In this document: piece by piece, positions 1 to 6,835 of the stretch | Layout: every line of letters begins with the position of its first letter | Position numbering within the stretch: position 1 is the first letter of the stretch | Assembly: GCA_027063295.1 (NCBI GenBank) | Contig: JAMORZ010000091.1 | Coordinates: 1-10,965 of the forward strand | DNA: 10,965 nt | DNA from: Sulfurimonas sp. | Lineage (GTDB): Bacteria > Campylobacterota > Campylobacteria > Campylobacterales > Sulfurimonadaceae | Reading direction: 5' to 3' | Notes under the pieces: generated by a model | What the model saw: the letters and a program-made list of their open reading frames with translations, nothing else | The model's database searches: none | Told to the model about the DNA's origin: nothing | Program-made: the position numbers and the translations under genes

Positions 1-879
1 CATACCACTACCACTACGACCTGCCATCTCAAACGAAGATGATGTAAGACCTGCTGCACCCATATCTTGGATCCCAATAACATGATCAGTTTTAAAAAGC
101 TCTAAACAAGCCTCTAAAAGAAGTTTCTCAGTAAAAGGATCACCCACTTGCACAGTTGGACGAAGTGATTTTGACTCCTCTGTAAAACTATCTGAACTCA
201 TCACAGCCCCACCAAGACCATCACGACCAGTTTTTGCACCAACATATAAAACAGGATTTCCAATACCTTCTGCTTTACCATAGAAAATCTCATCAGATTT
301 TGCGATACCAAGTGTAAATGCATTTACAAGGATATTTCCGTTGTAACACTCATCAAAACTTGTTTCACCACCGATAGTTGGTACACCCATACAGTTACCA
401 TATCCACCGATACCCTCAGTTACACCACGAACCAAATAGCGTTGGTGTTTTGAGATATCATCATCATTAAGTACATTTCCAAAACGTAATGCATTTAGGT
501 TGGCAACTGGACGAGCACCCATTGTAAAGACATCACGCATGATTCCACCAACACCTGTTGCAGCACCTTGATACGGTTCTATGAAACTTGGGTGGTTGTG
601 TGATTCCATCTTAAATACAGCAGCATACCCATCACCGATGTCGATAACACCTGCATTTTCACCTGGTCCTTGGATAACCCATGGTGCTTTTGTAGGGAAA
701 CCACTAAGGTGCACTTTTGAACTTTTGTATGAACAGTGCTCAGACCACATAGCTGAGAAGATTCCAAGCTCTACAAGATTTGGCTCACGCCCCAAAATCT
801 CTTTAATATGTGTATAATCCTCTTGTGTTAACTTGTGATTTGCAAGTTGTTTTTCTATATCTGGTAGTTGTTGGCTCAC
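1..879 (-). CDS. purL: Phosphoribosylformylglycinamidine synthase subunit PurL (N-terminal 293 residues; 3' end beyond window)
   Basis: PurL is the ATP-dependent synthetase of the fourth step of purine synthesis. It converts FGAR to FGAM using ammonia delivered by PurQ, in a cytosolic complex with PurS. The reverse strand is open from a GTG at 877-879 to the left edge, with no stop. Visible family motifs are WSEHCSYKSS (residues 45-54, containing the active-site His), ESHNHPS (92-98, nucleotide/substrate loop), GAATGVGG (105-112), TIGGETSFD (168-176), GRDGLGGA (218-225) and QDMGAAGLTSSS (271-282). Small bacterial PurL proteins have roughly 730-750 residues, so about 40 percent is present. The GTG is chosen because AGGA lies 8 bases upstream and the N-terminus (SQQLPDIEKQL) has family character; no earlier start fits. 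It follows greB by 64 bases on the same strand, but a TATAAT box in the gap suggests its own promoter. Confidence 0.97.
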   Translation of the reverse strand, partial: MSQQLPDIEKQLANHKLTQEDYTHIKEILGREPNLVELGIFSAMWSEHCSYKSSKVHLSGFPTKAPWVIQGPGENAGVIDIGDGYAAVFKMESHNHPSFIEPYQGAATGVGGIMRDVFTMGARPVANLNALRFGNVLNDDDISKHQRYLVRGVTEGIGGYGNCMGVPTIGGETSFDECYNGNILVNAFTLGIAKSDEIFYGKAEGIGNPVLYVGAKTGRDGLGGAVMSSDSFTEESKSLRPTVQVGDPFTEKLLLEACLELFKTDHVIGIQDMGAAGLTSSSFEMAGRSGSGM

Positions 880-914
880 GGTAGTAATCCTAAAAAATTG
901 GTTTTTAAAAGCAG

Positions 915-920
915 ATTATA
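915..920 (-). promoter_or_regulatory. Probable -10 box of purL
   Basis: On the minus strand a perfect TATAAT (plus-strand ATTATA) lies 35 bases upstream of the purL GTG, within the 64-base gap after greB. No good -35 box is visible 16-18 bases further upstream, which is common for housekeeping promoters in Campylobacterota. A TSS about 7 bases downstream would leave a leader of roughly 30 bases carrying the AGGA ribosome binding site. Confidence 0.5.
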
Positions 921-938
921 TCTAAAATGTTGTTAGAT
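920..938. promoter_or_regulatory. Operator-like inverted repeat at the purL promoter
   Basis: ATCTAA (920-925) and TTAGAT (933-938) form a perfect 6-base inverted repeat with a 7-base spacer. It touches the upstream edge of the purL -10 box and covers the -10/-35 spacer, where a bound repressor would block transcription. The arms are AT-rich, so chance is a serious alternative, and I do not recognise the motif as a known regulator site. Confidence 0.25.
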
Positions 939-943
939 TTGTT

Positions 944-1468
944 TTAATGGAAAGCAAAATCTTTTTTTGTGCGGATATTTTTTTTCAAAGAGAAGATATT
1001 GATATACTCTATCTTTTCTATCTCATACTCTTTTACCTCTTTTGGAAGCTTTATCTTAAAATCATCTCCAACCTCTTTGCCTAGCATAGCTTTTGCCAAA
1101 GGGGAGTGGATCGAGATAAGATTGTTTTCTGGTTCAGACTCAAGAACACCGCAGAGTGTATATCTCTCTTCATTATCATTTTCAAGGTTACAAAGTGTAA
1201 CACTACTTCCAAAAGAGACTTTTTCATGATTGTGTAGCGAGGGGTCTATAACTACTGCATTTTGTATCATCTTATTAAGGTAAAAAAGTCTCTTGTCGAT
1301 AAAACGCAGCTTCTCTTTTGCTGCTTGATAATCTGCATTTTCACTTCTATCACCCAATGCCGCAGCAACAAGTTTCTCATGTGCGACTTTTGGCTTTTCA
1401 ACTTCAACAAGGTATTTAAACTCCTCTACAAGCTTATCATACCCCTCTAGGCTCATCGGCTCCTTCAC
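944..1468 (-). CDS. greB: GreA/GreB-family transcription elongation factor, GreB-type
   Basis: Gre factors enter the RNA polymerase secondary channel and stimulate cleavage of backtracked RNA through two acidic residues at the tip of an N-terminal coiled coil. The 174-residue product has that coiled coil (about residues 1-75) with GDRSENADYQ, the GreB-style tip (D40, E43). GreA proteins usually have GDLxENAEY. The C-terminal FKBP-like domain is also visible (about 78-157, including SIHSPLAKAMLGKEVGD). E. coli GreB has 158 residues. The extra length is a basic tail after the conserved IEYI segment, ending KKDFAFH. The start is GTG at 1466-1468, two bases after the upstream stop, with no separate Shine-Dalgarno, which suggests translational coupling. 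The resulting MKEPMSLEGY aligns with E. coli GreB (MKTP...GY). ATG at 1454-1456 would leave AAGGAG only 3 bases from the start and remove conserved residues. Some databases may call this GreA. Confidence 0.88.
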   Translation of the reverse strand: MKEPMSLEGYDKLVEEFKYLVEVEKPKVAHEKLVAAALGDRSENADYQAAKEKLRFIDKRLFYLNKMIQNAVVIDPSLHNHEKVSFGSSVTLCNLENDNEERYTLCGVLESEPENNLISIHSPLAKAMLGKEVGDDFKIKLPKEVKEYEIEKIEYINIFSLKKNIRTKKDFAFH

Positions 1469-1470
1469 GG

Positions 1471-1797
1471 TTAGTGGTGAAACCCTAAAATATAGTAAGT
1501 CTCTTTTTGTTCAAGTTTTTTCAGATTTACTTTAAATTTTTCAGAAAAATGTTGCACTTTCTCGTGTGCTTCAGCTGCTAATTCTGGTGTTGGTGCATCA
1601 ATTTTTATCTTAAAATAATCATTAGAATTTGAAAGAGCTACATAGCCATTATTTACTTTTAAATGATCGTGTAGATCCATAATATGTTTTTGAATTTTTT
1701 CATATCCAGCTGTATTGTTCTCAATCTTTTCAAGCTGTGTTAAAAGTGCTGCATTTGGTGCATAACCAAGTTGCGTAAGCATCGCATCTCTTTGCAT
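1471..1797 (-). CDS. Conserved-looking hypothetical protein, 108 residues
   Basis: I do not recognise this protein. It is a small soluble polypeptide without signal peptide or membrane segment. The N-terminal half (about residues 1-48) looks helical, with regularly spaced Leu/Ile (AALLTQLEKIENN, IQKHIMDLHDHL). The second half alternates short beta-like stretches (GYVALSNS, FKIKID, TYYILGF) with a helix, and the protein ends in His-His. The ATG at 1795-1797 has a good AAGGA seven bases upstream. The stop lies two bases before the greB GTG, so the two are almost certainly co-transcribed and greB translation may depend on this gene. That suggests, without proving, a role connected to transcription or RNA. 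Composition resembles its neighbours and nothing indicates transfer. Confidence 0.8.
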   Translation of the reverse strand: MQRDAMLTQLGYAPNAALLTQLEKIENNTAGYEKIQKHIMDLHDHLKVNNGYVALSNSNDYFKIKIDAPTPELAAEAHEKVQHFSEKFKVNLKKLEQKETYYILGFHH

Positions 1798-1828
1798 TGT
1801 TCTATCCTTTGATTTTAATATTTGTAAA

Positions 1829-1834
1829 AATATA
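1829..1834 (-). promoter_or_regulatory. Possible -10 box for the hypothetical-greB operon
   Basis: On the minus strand TATATT lies 31 bases upstream of the ATG at 1797, in the 118-base divergent gap. The region is strongly AT-rich with runs of T and A, and no -35 box is clear. The position suits a leader of about 25 bases that includes AAAGGA, but other AT-rich hexamers nearby fit almost as well. Confidence 0.25.
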
Positions 1835-1878
1835 TCAGTTTTTTGTAAATATTCAGTATTTATTTACACTCTTATGAC

Positions 1879-1884
1879 TATAAT
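1879..1884 (+). promoter_or_regulatory. Probable -10 box of the HDOD-rnr-holA operon
   Basis: A perfect TATAAT (preceded by TTATGAC) lies 31 bases before the ATG at 1916. A TSS near 1891 would give a leader of about 25 bases with a weak purine-rich ribosome binding site (AAGTGAG, 1904-1910). No convincing -35 hexamer is present at the expected distance. It is the only good -10 in the gap on this strand. Confidence 0.55.
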
Positions 1885-1915
1885 TTGACAGATATAAAAA
1901 CTAAAGTGAGATAAA

Positions 1916-2716
1916 ATGACTGAAGATATCCTCAAGAAAATCAAACAACTTCCACCACTTCCAGAGTCTGCGATGCAGATTGAAGCGGTGTATCAAGATC
2001 CAGACAGTAGTTTTAACGATATGGTTAAAATTTTGGAAAAAGATCCCCTTCTTACTGCTGATATCCTAAAAGCGGCAAACTCTCCACTCTACGGTTTTAG
2101 CCGTGAGATCAATGCTATAAGCCAAGCAGTTGGTCTTTTTGGTATGGGAACAGTACGTGGTTTTGCACTAGCTTCGATTGTAAAAAAGAGCTTCTCACTT
2201 GATCTCTCTCCTTATGGGATCAGCAACGATATGTTTTCTGCTCTTTCTAAAAAGCAACATGCACTCATTACATCGTGGTGTCTTAGAAAAGAAAATAAGC
2301 TTATGGGTGTACTCTCCCCTGCTGCGTTTTTAGTTGAGATTGGAAAAGTTCTTATCGCTCAGCAAGTTATCGCTGATGGTAAACAAGAGGAGTTCAGAGA
2401 TGCACTCAAAGAGCTTGGTGATGTTGAAGCAGCTGAGCGTGAAGTAGTTGGTGTAGATACTCCTGAAGTAAGTGCTACTATCTTTGCTCAATGGAAATTT
2501 GAGGAGGGTCTTGTTGATGTTATCAGAAACTGTCAAGAACCAGATAAAGCTGAAGATGATGACAAACGTGCAGCACAGATCTTGCATGTTGTTCGTATTG
2601 CTGTGCCTATCAATGGTGTAGTAACAGATGCTAGTATTGCAGCAGCTAAAGAGCTTATCGCTAAGTATGGCTTAGATGAAGAGAGCTTTGATACTGCTTT
2701 AGAATCTGTAAAATAA
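1916..2716 (+). CDS. HDOD domain-containing protein
   Basis: The 266-residue cytosolic protein has a typical HDOD domain over about residues 5-200. It opens with LPPLPESAMQI (12-22), followed by the helical stretch ILEKDPLLTADILKAANS (39-56) and the AISQAVGLFGMGTVRGFALA block (67-86). HDOD proteins are relatives of HD phosphohydrolases used as regulatory modules in signalling. Here the usual LLHDIG-type motif reads LVEIGK (139-144), so the metal-binding His-Asp pair is missing and catalysis is not expected. The rest (about 200-266) is Ala-rich, helical and has no recognised domain. There is no membrane segment. The gene heads a plus-strand cluster: its TAA is followed after 6 bases by the in-frame TTG start of rnr, so translation of the two is probably linked. 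Its specific pathway cannot be read from the sequence. Confidence 0.9.
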   Translation: MTEDILKKIKQLPPLPESAMQIEAVYQDPDSSFNDMVKILEKDPLLTADILKAANSPLYGFSREINAISQAVGLFGMGTVRGFALASIVKKSFSLDLSPYGISNDMFSALSKKQHALITSWCLRKENKLMGVLSPAAFLVEIGKVLIAQQVIADGKQEEFRDALKELGDVEAAEREVVGVDTPEVSATIFAQWKFEEGLVDVIRNCQEPDKAEDDDKRAAQILHVVRIAVPINGVVTDASIAAAKELIAKYGLDEESFDTALESVK

Positions 2717-2722
2717 TCCTCC

Positions 2723-4675
2723 TTGAAATCTCTACTTATAAAGCTCACTCATGGTTTGAGTGAGCAAGATATCGCTTCTGATGAACAACAGCTCATTCAT
2801 GAGTGGCTCACAAAAGGGTACTTGACCTACAAAGAAAACATCTATAAATTTCACTCCAAATATCGTGCAGGAACTATCTCTTTAGTTCAAAAAGGCACAG
2901 CTTACCTTAATGTCATAGGTGAACTCACACACGATCTTTTCATCGATGAAGGTGGCTTGGCAGATGCAAGTGAAGGTGACTTGGTTATAGCTAAACGTGT
3001 TCTTGGAAAACGTGGAACCCCAAAAGCAACTATATCTGAGATTGTAGGTAAAGAGCAAAGTTACTCTGTTGCTTACATCATACTTAAAGAGGGTAGAAAA
3101 TCTTTGGTTGATCTAAAAACAGAGTACCCAATAGGAGCAGAACTAACGCAAGATGAGCTTGATGGTTATGAGCTTGGAGATGTTTTTCAGATAGACAACC
3201 TTCAAAACACCATTATGCAAAAGCTTGGCAATATCGATGACCCTTTGGTTGATGAGAAGATCGTACTTGCTCAGTTTAACAAGCATGATGAGTTTGAAGA
3301 TGATGTGCTTGAGATTGCAAAATCATTTCCACCTGTAAATGCAGCAAAATATCCAAAACGCAAAGACCTAAGAGATCTTTACTTTTGTACTATCGATCCT
3401 GTTACTGCCAAAGATTTTGATGATGCTATCTGCTGGGATGATGAAAACTCCATCCTCTATGTTGCTATTGCTGATGTGAGTGAGTATGTGCAACCTTTTG
3501 GAGCACTTGATAATGAAGCAATCTACAGAAGTTTCTCTATCTACCTACCACACCGCTCCATCCCTATGTTACCTCGTCAGTTAAGTGAGACACTCTGTTC
3601 ACTCCAACCCCATGTGGACAGACTCGCTTATGTATTTGAGATACACCTTGACACCACTACGCTTGAAGTAACAAGCTCTAGTGTGTATGAAGCACTTATA
3701 CACTCCAAACGCAGGTTTAACTACGAAGAGATAGATACGATGTTTGATGGCAAACTCAAAGCAAAAAACAGTGATGAAGAGAAGATCTTTCAAGATCTGA
3801 AAAAACTCCAGAAAATCACAGATGCTTTGAAAAAAGAGCGCTTAAAATTAGGATATAACTTCCGTTCAACTGAACTTGAGATGAAGCTAGATAAAGATGG
3901 CAATATTGTTGCAACCACACAGGCAGAGGAGACACCGTCTCATGCTCTAATAGAAGACTGTATGCTCTTAGCTAACAAAGAAGCAGCAGCACAGTATGAG
4001 AGGGGGATATTTAGAATCCATGAGCCACCCTCTCAGGCAAAACTCCAAAAGCTCTATCAAGAACTCTCAAGTATCGGGATGAACATCGATATTAAAGGGA
4101 GTATCAAAGAGACCATAAGTGATATTCAGCGTCAAGCAAAGGAGATGGATCTTGAGAGTGAGGTTGATACTCTTATCATTCGCTCACAAATGCAAGCTCG
4201 TTATGCACCTTTCAACTCTGGACACTTTGGGCTTGGATTTGAAGCATACACCCACTTTACTTCCCCGATTCGACGATACTCCGACCTTATTGTGCATCGT
4301 CTTTTAAAAGCGATAAATGCAAATGACACTCAAGAGGGCTCTTATGTGCTTCGTAACATCGAAACACTAGCTATGAGCATCAGTGAAAAAGAGCGTGAAG
4401 CAAGTACGATAGAGGTAGAGTTTATGGCACGTAAATTTGCACGATGGGCACAAACACAATGTAACAATATATTTCATGCGCGTATCAGCTCAACCGATCC
4501 TGAGATTCGTGCAGAGATACACGATAGCATTACAGGTGCAAAACTCTACATTACAAACCCTGTCAATGTTGTACTCTTTGAAGATGTAAAAGTTCGCATA
4601 GAGAGAGTTGATATCGCAAGAGCAAAAATCTATGCAGCTGTTTTAGAGGATGAAGATGTACAAGTCAGAATTTGA
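2723..4675 (+). CDS. rnr: Ribonuclease R (RNB-family 3'-5' exoribonuclease)
   Basis: RNase R degrades structured RNA processively from the 3' end and takes part in mRNA decay and RNA quality control. The 650 residues show N-terminal OB/cold-shock-like segments (about 45-200), then the RNB catalytic domain (about 215-530) with the metal-binding motif IDPVTAKDFDDA (Asp 225, 231, 233, 234), YLPHRSIPMLP (274-284), HEPPS (433-437) and the late HFTSPIRRYSDL block (511-522). The C-terminal OB/S1-like part (about 580-640) is shorter than usual and lacks the GFGFFV-type segment; there is no Lys-rich tail. E. coli RNase R has about 810 residues, while Campylobacterota enzymes are shorter. The start is TTG at 2723, the first usable codon after the in-frame HDOD stop at 2714-2716. 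No Shine-Dalgarno precedes it, implying coupling to the HDOD gene. The end overlaps holA. Confidence 0.95.
   Translation: MKSLLIKLTHGLSEQDIASDEQQLIHEWLTKGYLTYKENIYKFHSKYRAGTISLVQKGTAYLNVIGELTHDLFIDEGGLADASEGDLVIAKRVLGKRGTPKATISEIVGKEQSYSVAYIILKEGRKSLVDLKTEYPIGAELTQDELDGYELGDVFQIDNLQNTIMQKLGNIDDPLVDEKIVLAQFNKHDEFEDDVLEIAKSFPPVNAAKYPKRKDLRDLYFCTIDPVTAKDFDDAICWDDENSILYVAIADVSEYVQPFGALDNEAIYRSFSIYLPHRSIPMLPRQLSETLCSLQPHVDRLAYVFEIHLDTTTLEVTSSSVYEALIHSKRRFNYEEIDTMFDGKLKAKNSDEEKIFQDLKKLQKITDALKKERLKLGYNFRSTELEMKLDKDGNIVATTQAEETPSHALIEDCMLLANKEAAAQYERGIFRIHEPPSQAKLQKLYQELSSIGMNIDIKGSIKETISDIQRQAKEMDLESEVDTLIIRSQMQARYAPFNSGHFGLGFEAYTHFTSPIRRYSDLIVHRLLKAINANDTQEGSYVLRNIETLAMSISEKEREASTIEVEFMARKFARWAQTQCNNIFHARISSTDPEIRAEIHDSITGAKLYITNPVNVVLFEDVKVRIERVDIARAKIYAAVLEDEDVQVRI
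4645..4650 (+). promoter_or_regulatory. Ribosome binding site that decides the holA start
   Basis: AGAGGA inside the end of rnr lies 5 bases before the ATG at 4656. The alternative ATG at 4650 overlaps the last base of this motif and leaves no spacer. This favours initiation at 4656. Confidence 0.6.
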
Positions 4676-5624
4676 CCAGCTTCTTCGAGCAAAAAAACTC
4701 TCCAATGCTTTTATCTTTTTTGGTGAGAGTCTCTTTCTTATTGATATGTACACAAAGATGATGGGAAGTGTTGATGATGCAAATATACTATCATACTACC
4801 ATGATGAGTACGATTTCACTTCAGCAAAAGCTCATCTCTCACAAGGTTCACTTTTTGGGGATAGAAATATCCTCATTATCAAGTCAGAGAAAAAAGTACC
4901 AAAAAAAGAGCTTGAAATCCTTTTTGAATACTGCATGAAAAACCCTGACAATATATTTATTTATGCCTACTATGGGAGTGACCACAAGACTTATAACAAT
5001 AAAAAAACATTTGCAAAATTCAATGTTATGAGTGTGCGTTTTTTTCACCCTAAAGAGTATGAAGCACAAAATATTATCGCACAAATAGCACAAGAAAAAA
5101 ATGTCAAAATCGATAAATATACAATCTCCCATCTTCTTGGGATCCACAACGGCGATATAGCTTTATGTGTCAACGAGATAGATAAATTTCGTGTCTACGA
5201 TAGAGAGATAACAACAAAAGATGTTGAAAATCTAGTTTATGGTCTTAGTGAGGTAAATCTTGATAGTTTTATTGTAGAGCTTTTAACAAAAAAGCCATTT
5301 CAAAATGATCTCAAAAATATTTTAGATCATGGAGAAGATGAGATTCGTGTACTGACAGCTATCACATCATATATCACTCAACTCTATATGTTTAACATCT
5401 ACATTCGTGTCAATGGAGCACCAAATGCACTCGATATTCTAGGCTACCCTGCTCCAAAATTTGTCGTAGATCAAAAAGCAGCACTCAGCCTAAAGTTTAA
5501 ACCTACCACATACTCCAAACTCCATCAACTTCTTCTAGAGAGCGAACTGAAGATGAAAAGCTCCAATGTAGACAAAAATGCAATACTACTCTCAACATTA
5601 ATTAGATTACAAAAGTTATTGTAA
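4656..5624 (+). CDS. holA: DNA polymerase III subunit delta (clamp loader)
   Basis: HolA is the clamp-loader subunit that opens the beta sliding clamp. The 322-residue product matches the family at low but consistent similarity: FIFFGESLFLID (19-30) at the degenerate N-terminal nucleotide-fold strand, LSQGSLFGDRNILIIK (61-76), a central LLGIHNGDIALCVNEIDKF block (160-178) typical of the delta helical domain, and a C-terminal collar helix with LLESELKMKSSN (293-304) and LLSTLIRLQKLL at the end. There is no Walker A motif, as expected for delta. I take ATG 4656 because AGAGGA sits 5 bases upstream; ATG 4650 would add two residues. The gene overlaps rnr by 20 bases, so it is translated from the same mRNA. 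A hairpin about 160 bases downstream probably ends the transcript. Confidence 0.9.
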   Translation: MYKSEFDQLLRAKKLSNAFIFFGESLFLIDMYTKMMGSVDDANILSYYHDEYDFTSAKAHLSQGSLFGDRNILIIKSEKKVPKKELEILFEYCMKNPDNIFIYAYYGSDHKTYNNKKTFAKFNVMSVRFFHPKEYEAQNIIAQIAQEKNVKIDKYTISHLLGIHNGDIALCVNEIDKFRVYDREITTKDVENLVYGLSEVNLDSFIVELLTKKPFQNDLKNILDHGEDEIRVLTAITSYITQLYMFNIYIRVNGAPNALDILGYPAPKFVVDQKAALSLKFKPTTYSKLHQLLLESELKMKSSNVDKNAILLSTLIRLQKLL

Positions 5625-5744
5625 ATTTAGTTCATGTAAAAACTGTGGATTTTTGCTTAGTGTGTATTAAATTTGGATGCTTTTGTGAAGGAGCTTATAA
5701 AATAAAATGTTTAAAACTAAAAGAGTGGTGCAAATTCAAGGAGT

Positions 5745-5806
5745 ATAGCGAGGAAGTGTACTAAAAGTACATGACGAGTGTAACGACGCAGAAGTTGCGT
5801 CGCTAT
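5745..5806. repeat. Nested inverted-repeat element between holA and ilvC
   Basis: Three pairings occupy 62 bases of the convergent gap. An outer stem joins ATAGCGA (5745-5751) with TCGCTAT (5800-5806). An inner hairpin is TGTACT-AAA-AGTACA (5757-5771). A second inner hairpin is CGACGCA-GAAGT-TGCGTCG (5784-5802). The outer stem and the second hairpin share bases 5800-5802, so both cannot be complete at once. The segment is visibly richer in G and C than the rest of the gap (5625-5744), in which I see nothing else. It resembles a dispersed extragenic element, but copy number cannot be judged here. Confidence 0.6.
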
Positions 5807-5816
5807 TTTAGTTTTT
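5784..5816 (+). terminator. Probable intrinsic terminator of the HDOD-rnr-holA operon
   Basis: A 7-bp GC-rich stem, CGACGCA/TGCGTCG with a 5-base loop, is followed by a T-rich run (TTTT at 5806-5809, TTTTT at 5812-5816). The T tract overlaps the last codons of the convergent ilvC. On the minus strand the same hairpin begins a few bases after the ilvC stop but lacks a T tract, so it is a weaker terminator in that direction. Confidence 0.6.
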
Positions 5817-6830
5817 GTCTTGGTCTACGATTTTGTTTGCTGAAATCCATGGCATCATAGCACGAAGTTTGTTACCAGTTTTCGTGATAAGAAGCTCTTG
5901 ATCGTTTGCACGCTCAGCATTCATACGTGGATACCCTGCTTGGCCTTCTAAGATGAAGTCTTTTGCAAATCTACCATCTTGGATCTCTTTTAAGATCTCT
6001 TTCATAGCAGCTTTAGACTCAGCATTGATAACACGTTTACCAGAAACATAATCACCATACTCAGCAGTGTTAGAGATAGAGTATCTCATATCAGCAATAC
6101 CACCCTCAAACATCAAGTCAACAATAAGTTTAAGTTCATGAAGACACTCAAAGTAAGCTAACTCTGGAGCATAACCAGCTTCAGTTAATGTTTCAAAACC
6201 AGCTTGAACGAGTGCAGCTGTACCACCACAAAGAACTGCTTGCTCACCAAAAAGGTCAGTCTCAGTCTCATCTTTGAAAGTTGTCTCGATGATTGCAGTA
6301 CGTCCACCACCAATAGCAGAAGCGTAAGAAAGAGCTAACTCTTTTGTGTTTCCACTTGGGTTTTGACCAACAGCGATAAGATCAGGGATACCACCACCAC
6401 GAACAAACTCGCTACGTACAGTGTGACCTGGAGCTTTTGGAGCAATCATAGTAACATTGATATCTTTACGTGGTTGAATACGTCCATAATGGATGTTAAA
6501 ACCGTGACCAAATGCGATAGTTGCTCCCTCTTTGAGGTTTGGCTCAATTTCGTTTTTGTAGATCTCAGCTTGGTTTTCATCTGGAAGAAGGATCATTACA
6601 ACATCAGCTTTAGCAGATGCTTCTGCAACTGTAAGAACTTCAAAGTTTTTCGCTTCAGCTTTTGCCCAGCTAGATCCACCTTTTCTAAGACCGATACAAA
6701 CTTCAACACCACTGTCTCTTAAGTTTTCAGCGTGTGCGTGTCCTTGAGAACCAAAACCGATCATTGCAACTTTTTTGCTTCTGATTAAGTCTAAACTTGT
6801 ATCTTTATCATAGTAAACATTTAATGCCAT
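5808..6830 (-). CDS. ilvC: Ketol-acid reductoisomerase (NADP(+)), class I
   Basis: IlvC catalyses the Mg-dependent isomerisation and NADPH reduction of acetolactate or acetohydroxybutyrate, the second common step of valine, leucine and isoleucine synthesis. The 340-residue length is that of class I enzymes. The Rossmann domain (1-182) has GFGSQGHAHAENLRDSG (25-41), the cofactor-selecting loop GLRKGGSSWAKA (47-58), with Arg49 and Ser53/54 fitting NADPH use, and LLPDENQ (81-87). The knotted C-terminal domain carries the metal ligands in ETDLFGEQ (190-197; D192, E196) and ECLHELK (228-234; E228, E232), plus SISNTAEYGDY (251-261). The ATG at 6828-6830 has AAGGA six bases upstream. The gene stands alone, convergent with holA and divergent from the 7002 gene; no ilvBN or ilvD is nearby. 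Its short leader has alternative folds, listed separately. Confidence 0.98.
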   Translation of the reverse strand: MALNVYYDKDTSLDLIRSKKVAMIGFGSQGHAHAENLRDSGVEVCIGLRKGGSSWAKAEAKNFEVLTVAEASAKADVVMILLPDENQAEIYKNEIEPNLKEGATIAFGHGFNIHYGRIQPRKDINVTMIAPKAPGHTVRSEFVRGGGIPDLIAVGQNPSGNTKELALSYASAIGGGRTAIIETTFKDETETDLFGEQAVLCGGTAALVQAGFETLTEAGYAPELAYFECLHELKLIVDLMFEGGIADMRYSISNTAEYGDYVSGKRVINAESKAAMKEILKEIQDGRFAKDFILEGQAGYPRMNAERANDQELLITKTGNKLRAMMPWISANKIVDQDKN

Positions 6831-6835
6831 TATTA

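Noticed and set aside
581..817. Plus-strand open frame opposite purL
   Set aside because: It lies wholly antisense to strongly conserved PurL motifs, with no ribosome binding site or plausible protein.
1454..1456. ATG 1456 as the greB start
   Set aside because: AAGGAG would be only 3 bases away, and the residues before it match the family N-terminus.
4650..4655. ATG 4650 as the holA start
   Set aside because: It leaves no spacer after AGAGGA; the ATG at 4656 has a normal spacing.
5707..5748. Tiny reading frame of 13 codons beginning ATG TTT AAA before the nested repeat
   Set aside because: The GGAG upstream is about 13 bases away, the peptide (MFKTKRVVQIQGV) is very short and it ends inside the repeat arm; nothing supports translation.
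6363..6722. 119-codon plus-strand frame opposite ilvC
   Set aside because: Its translation is low-complexity and Thr/Ser/Phe-rich, as expected from the complement of IlvC codons; it is an antisense shadow.
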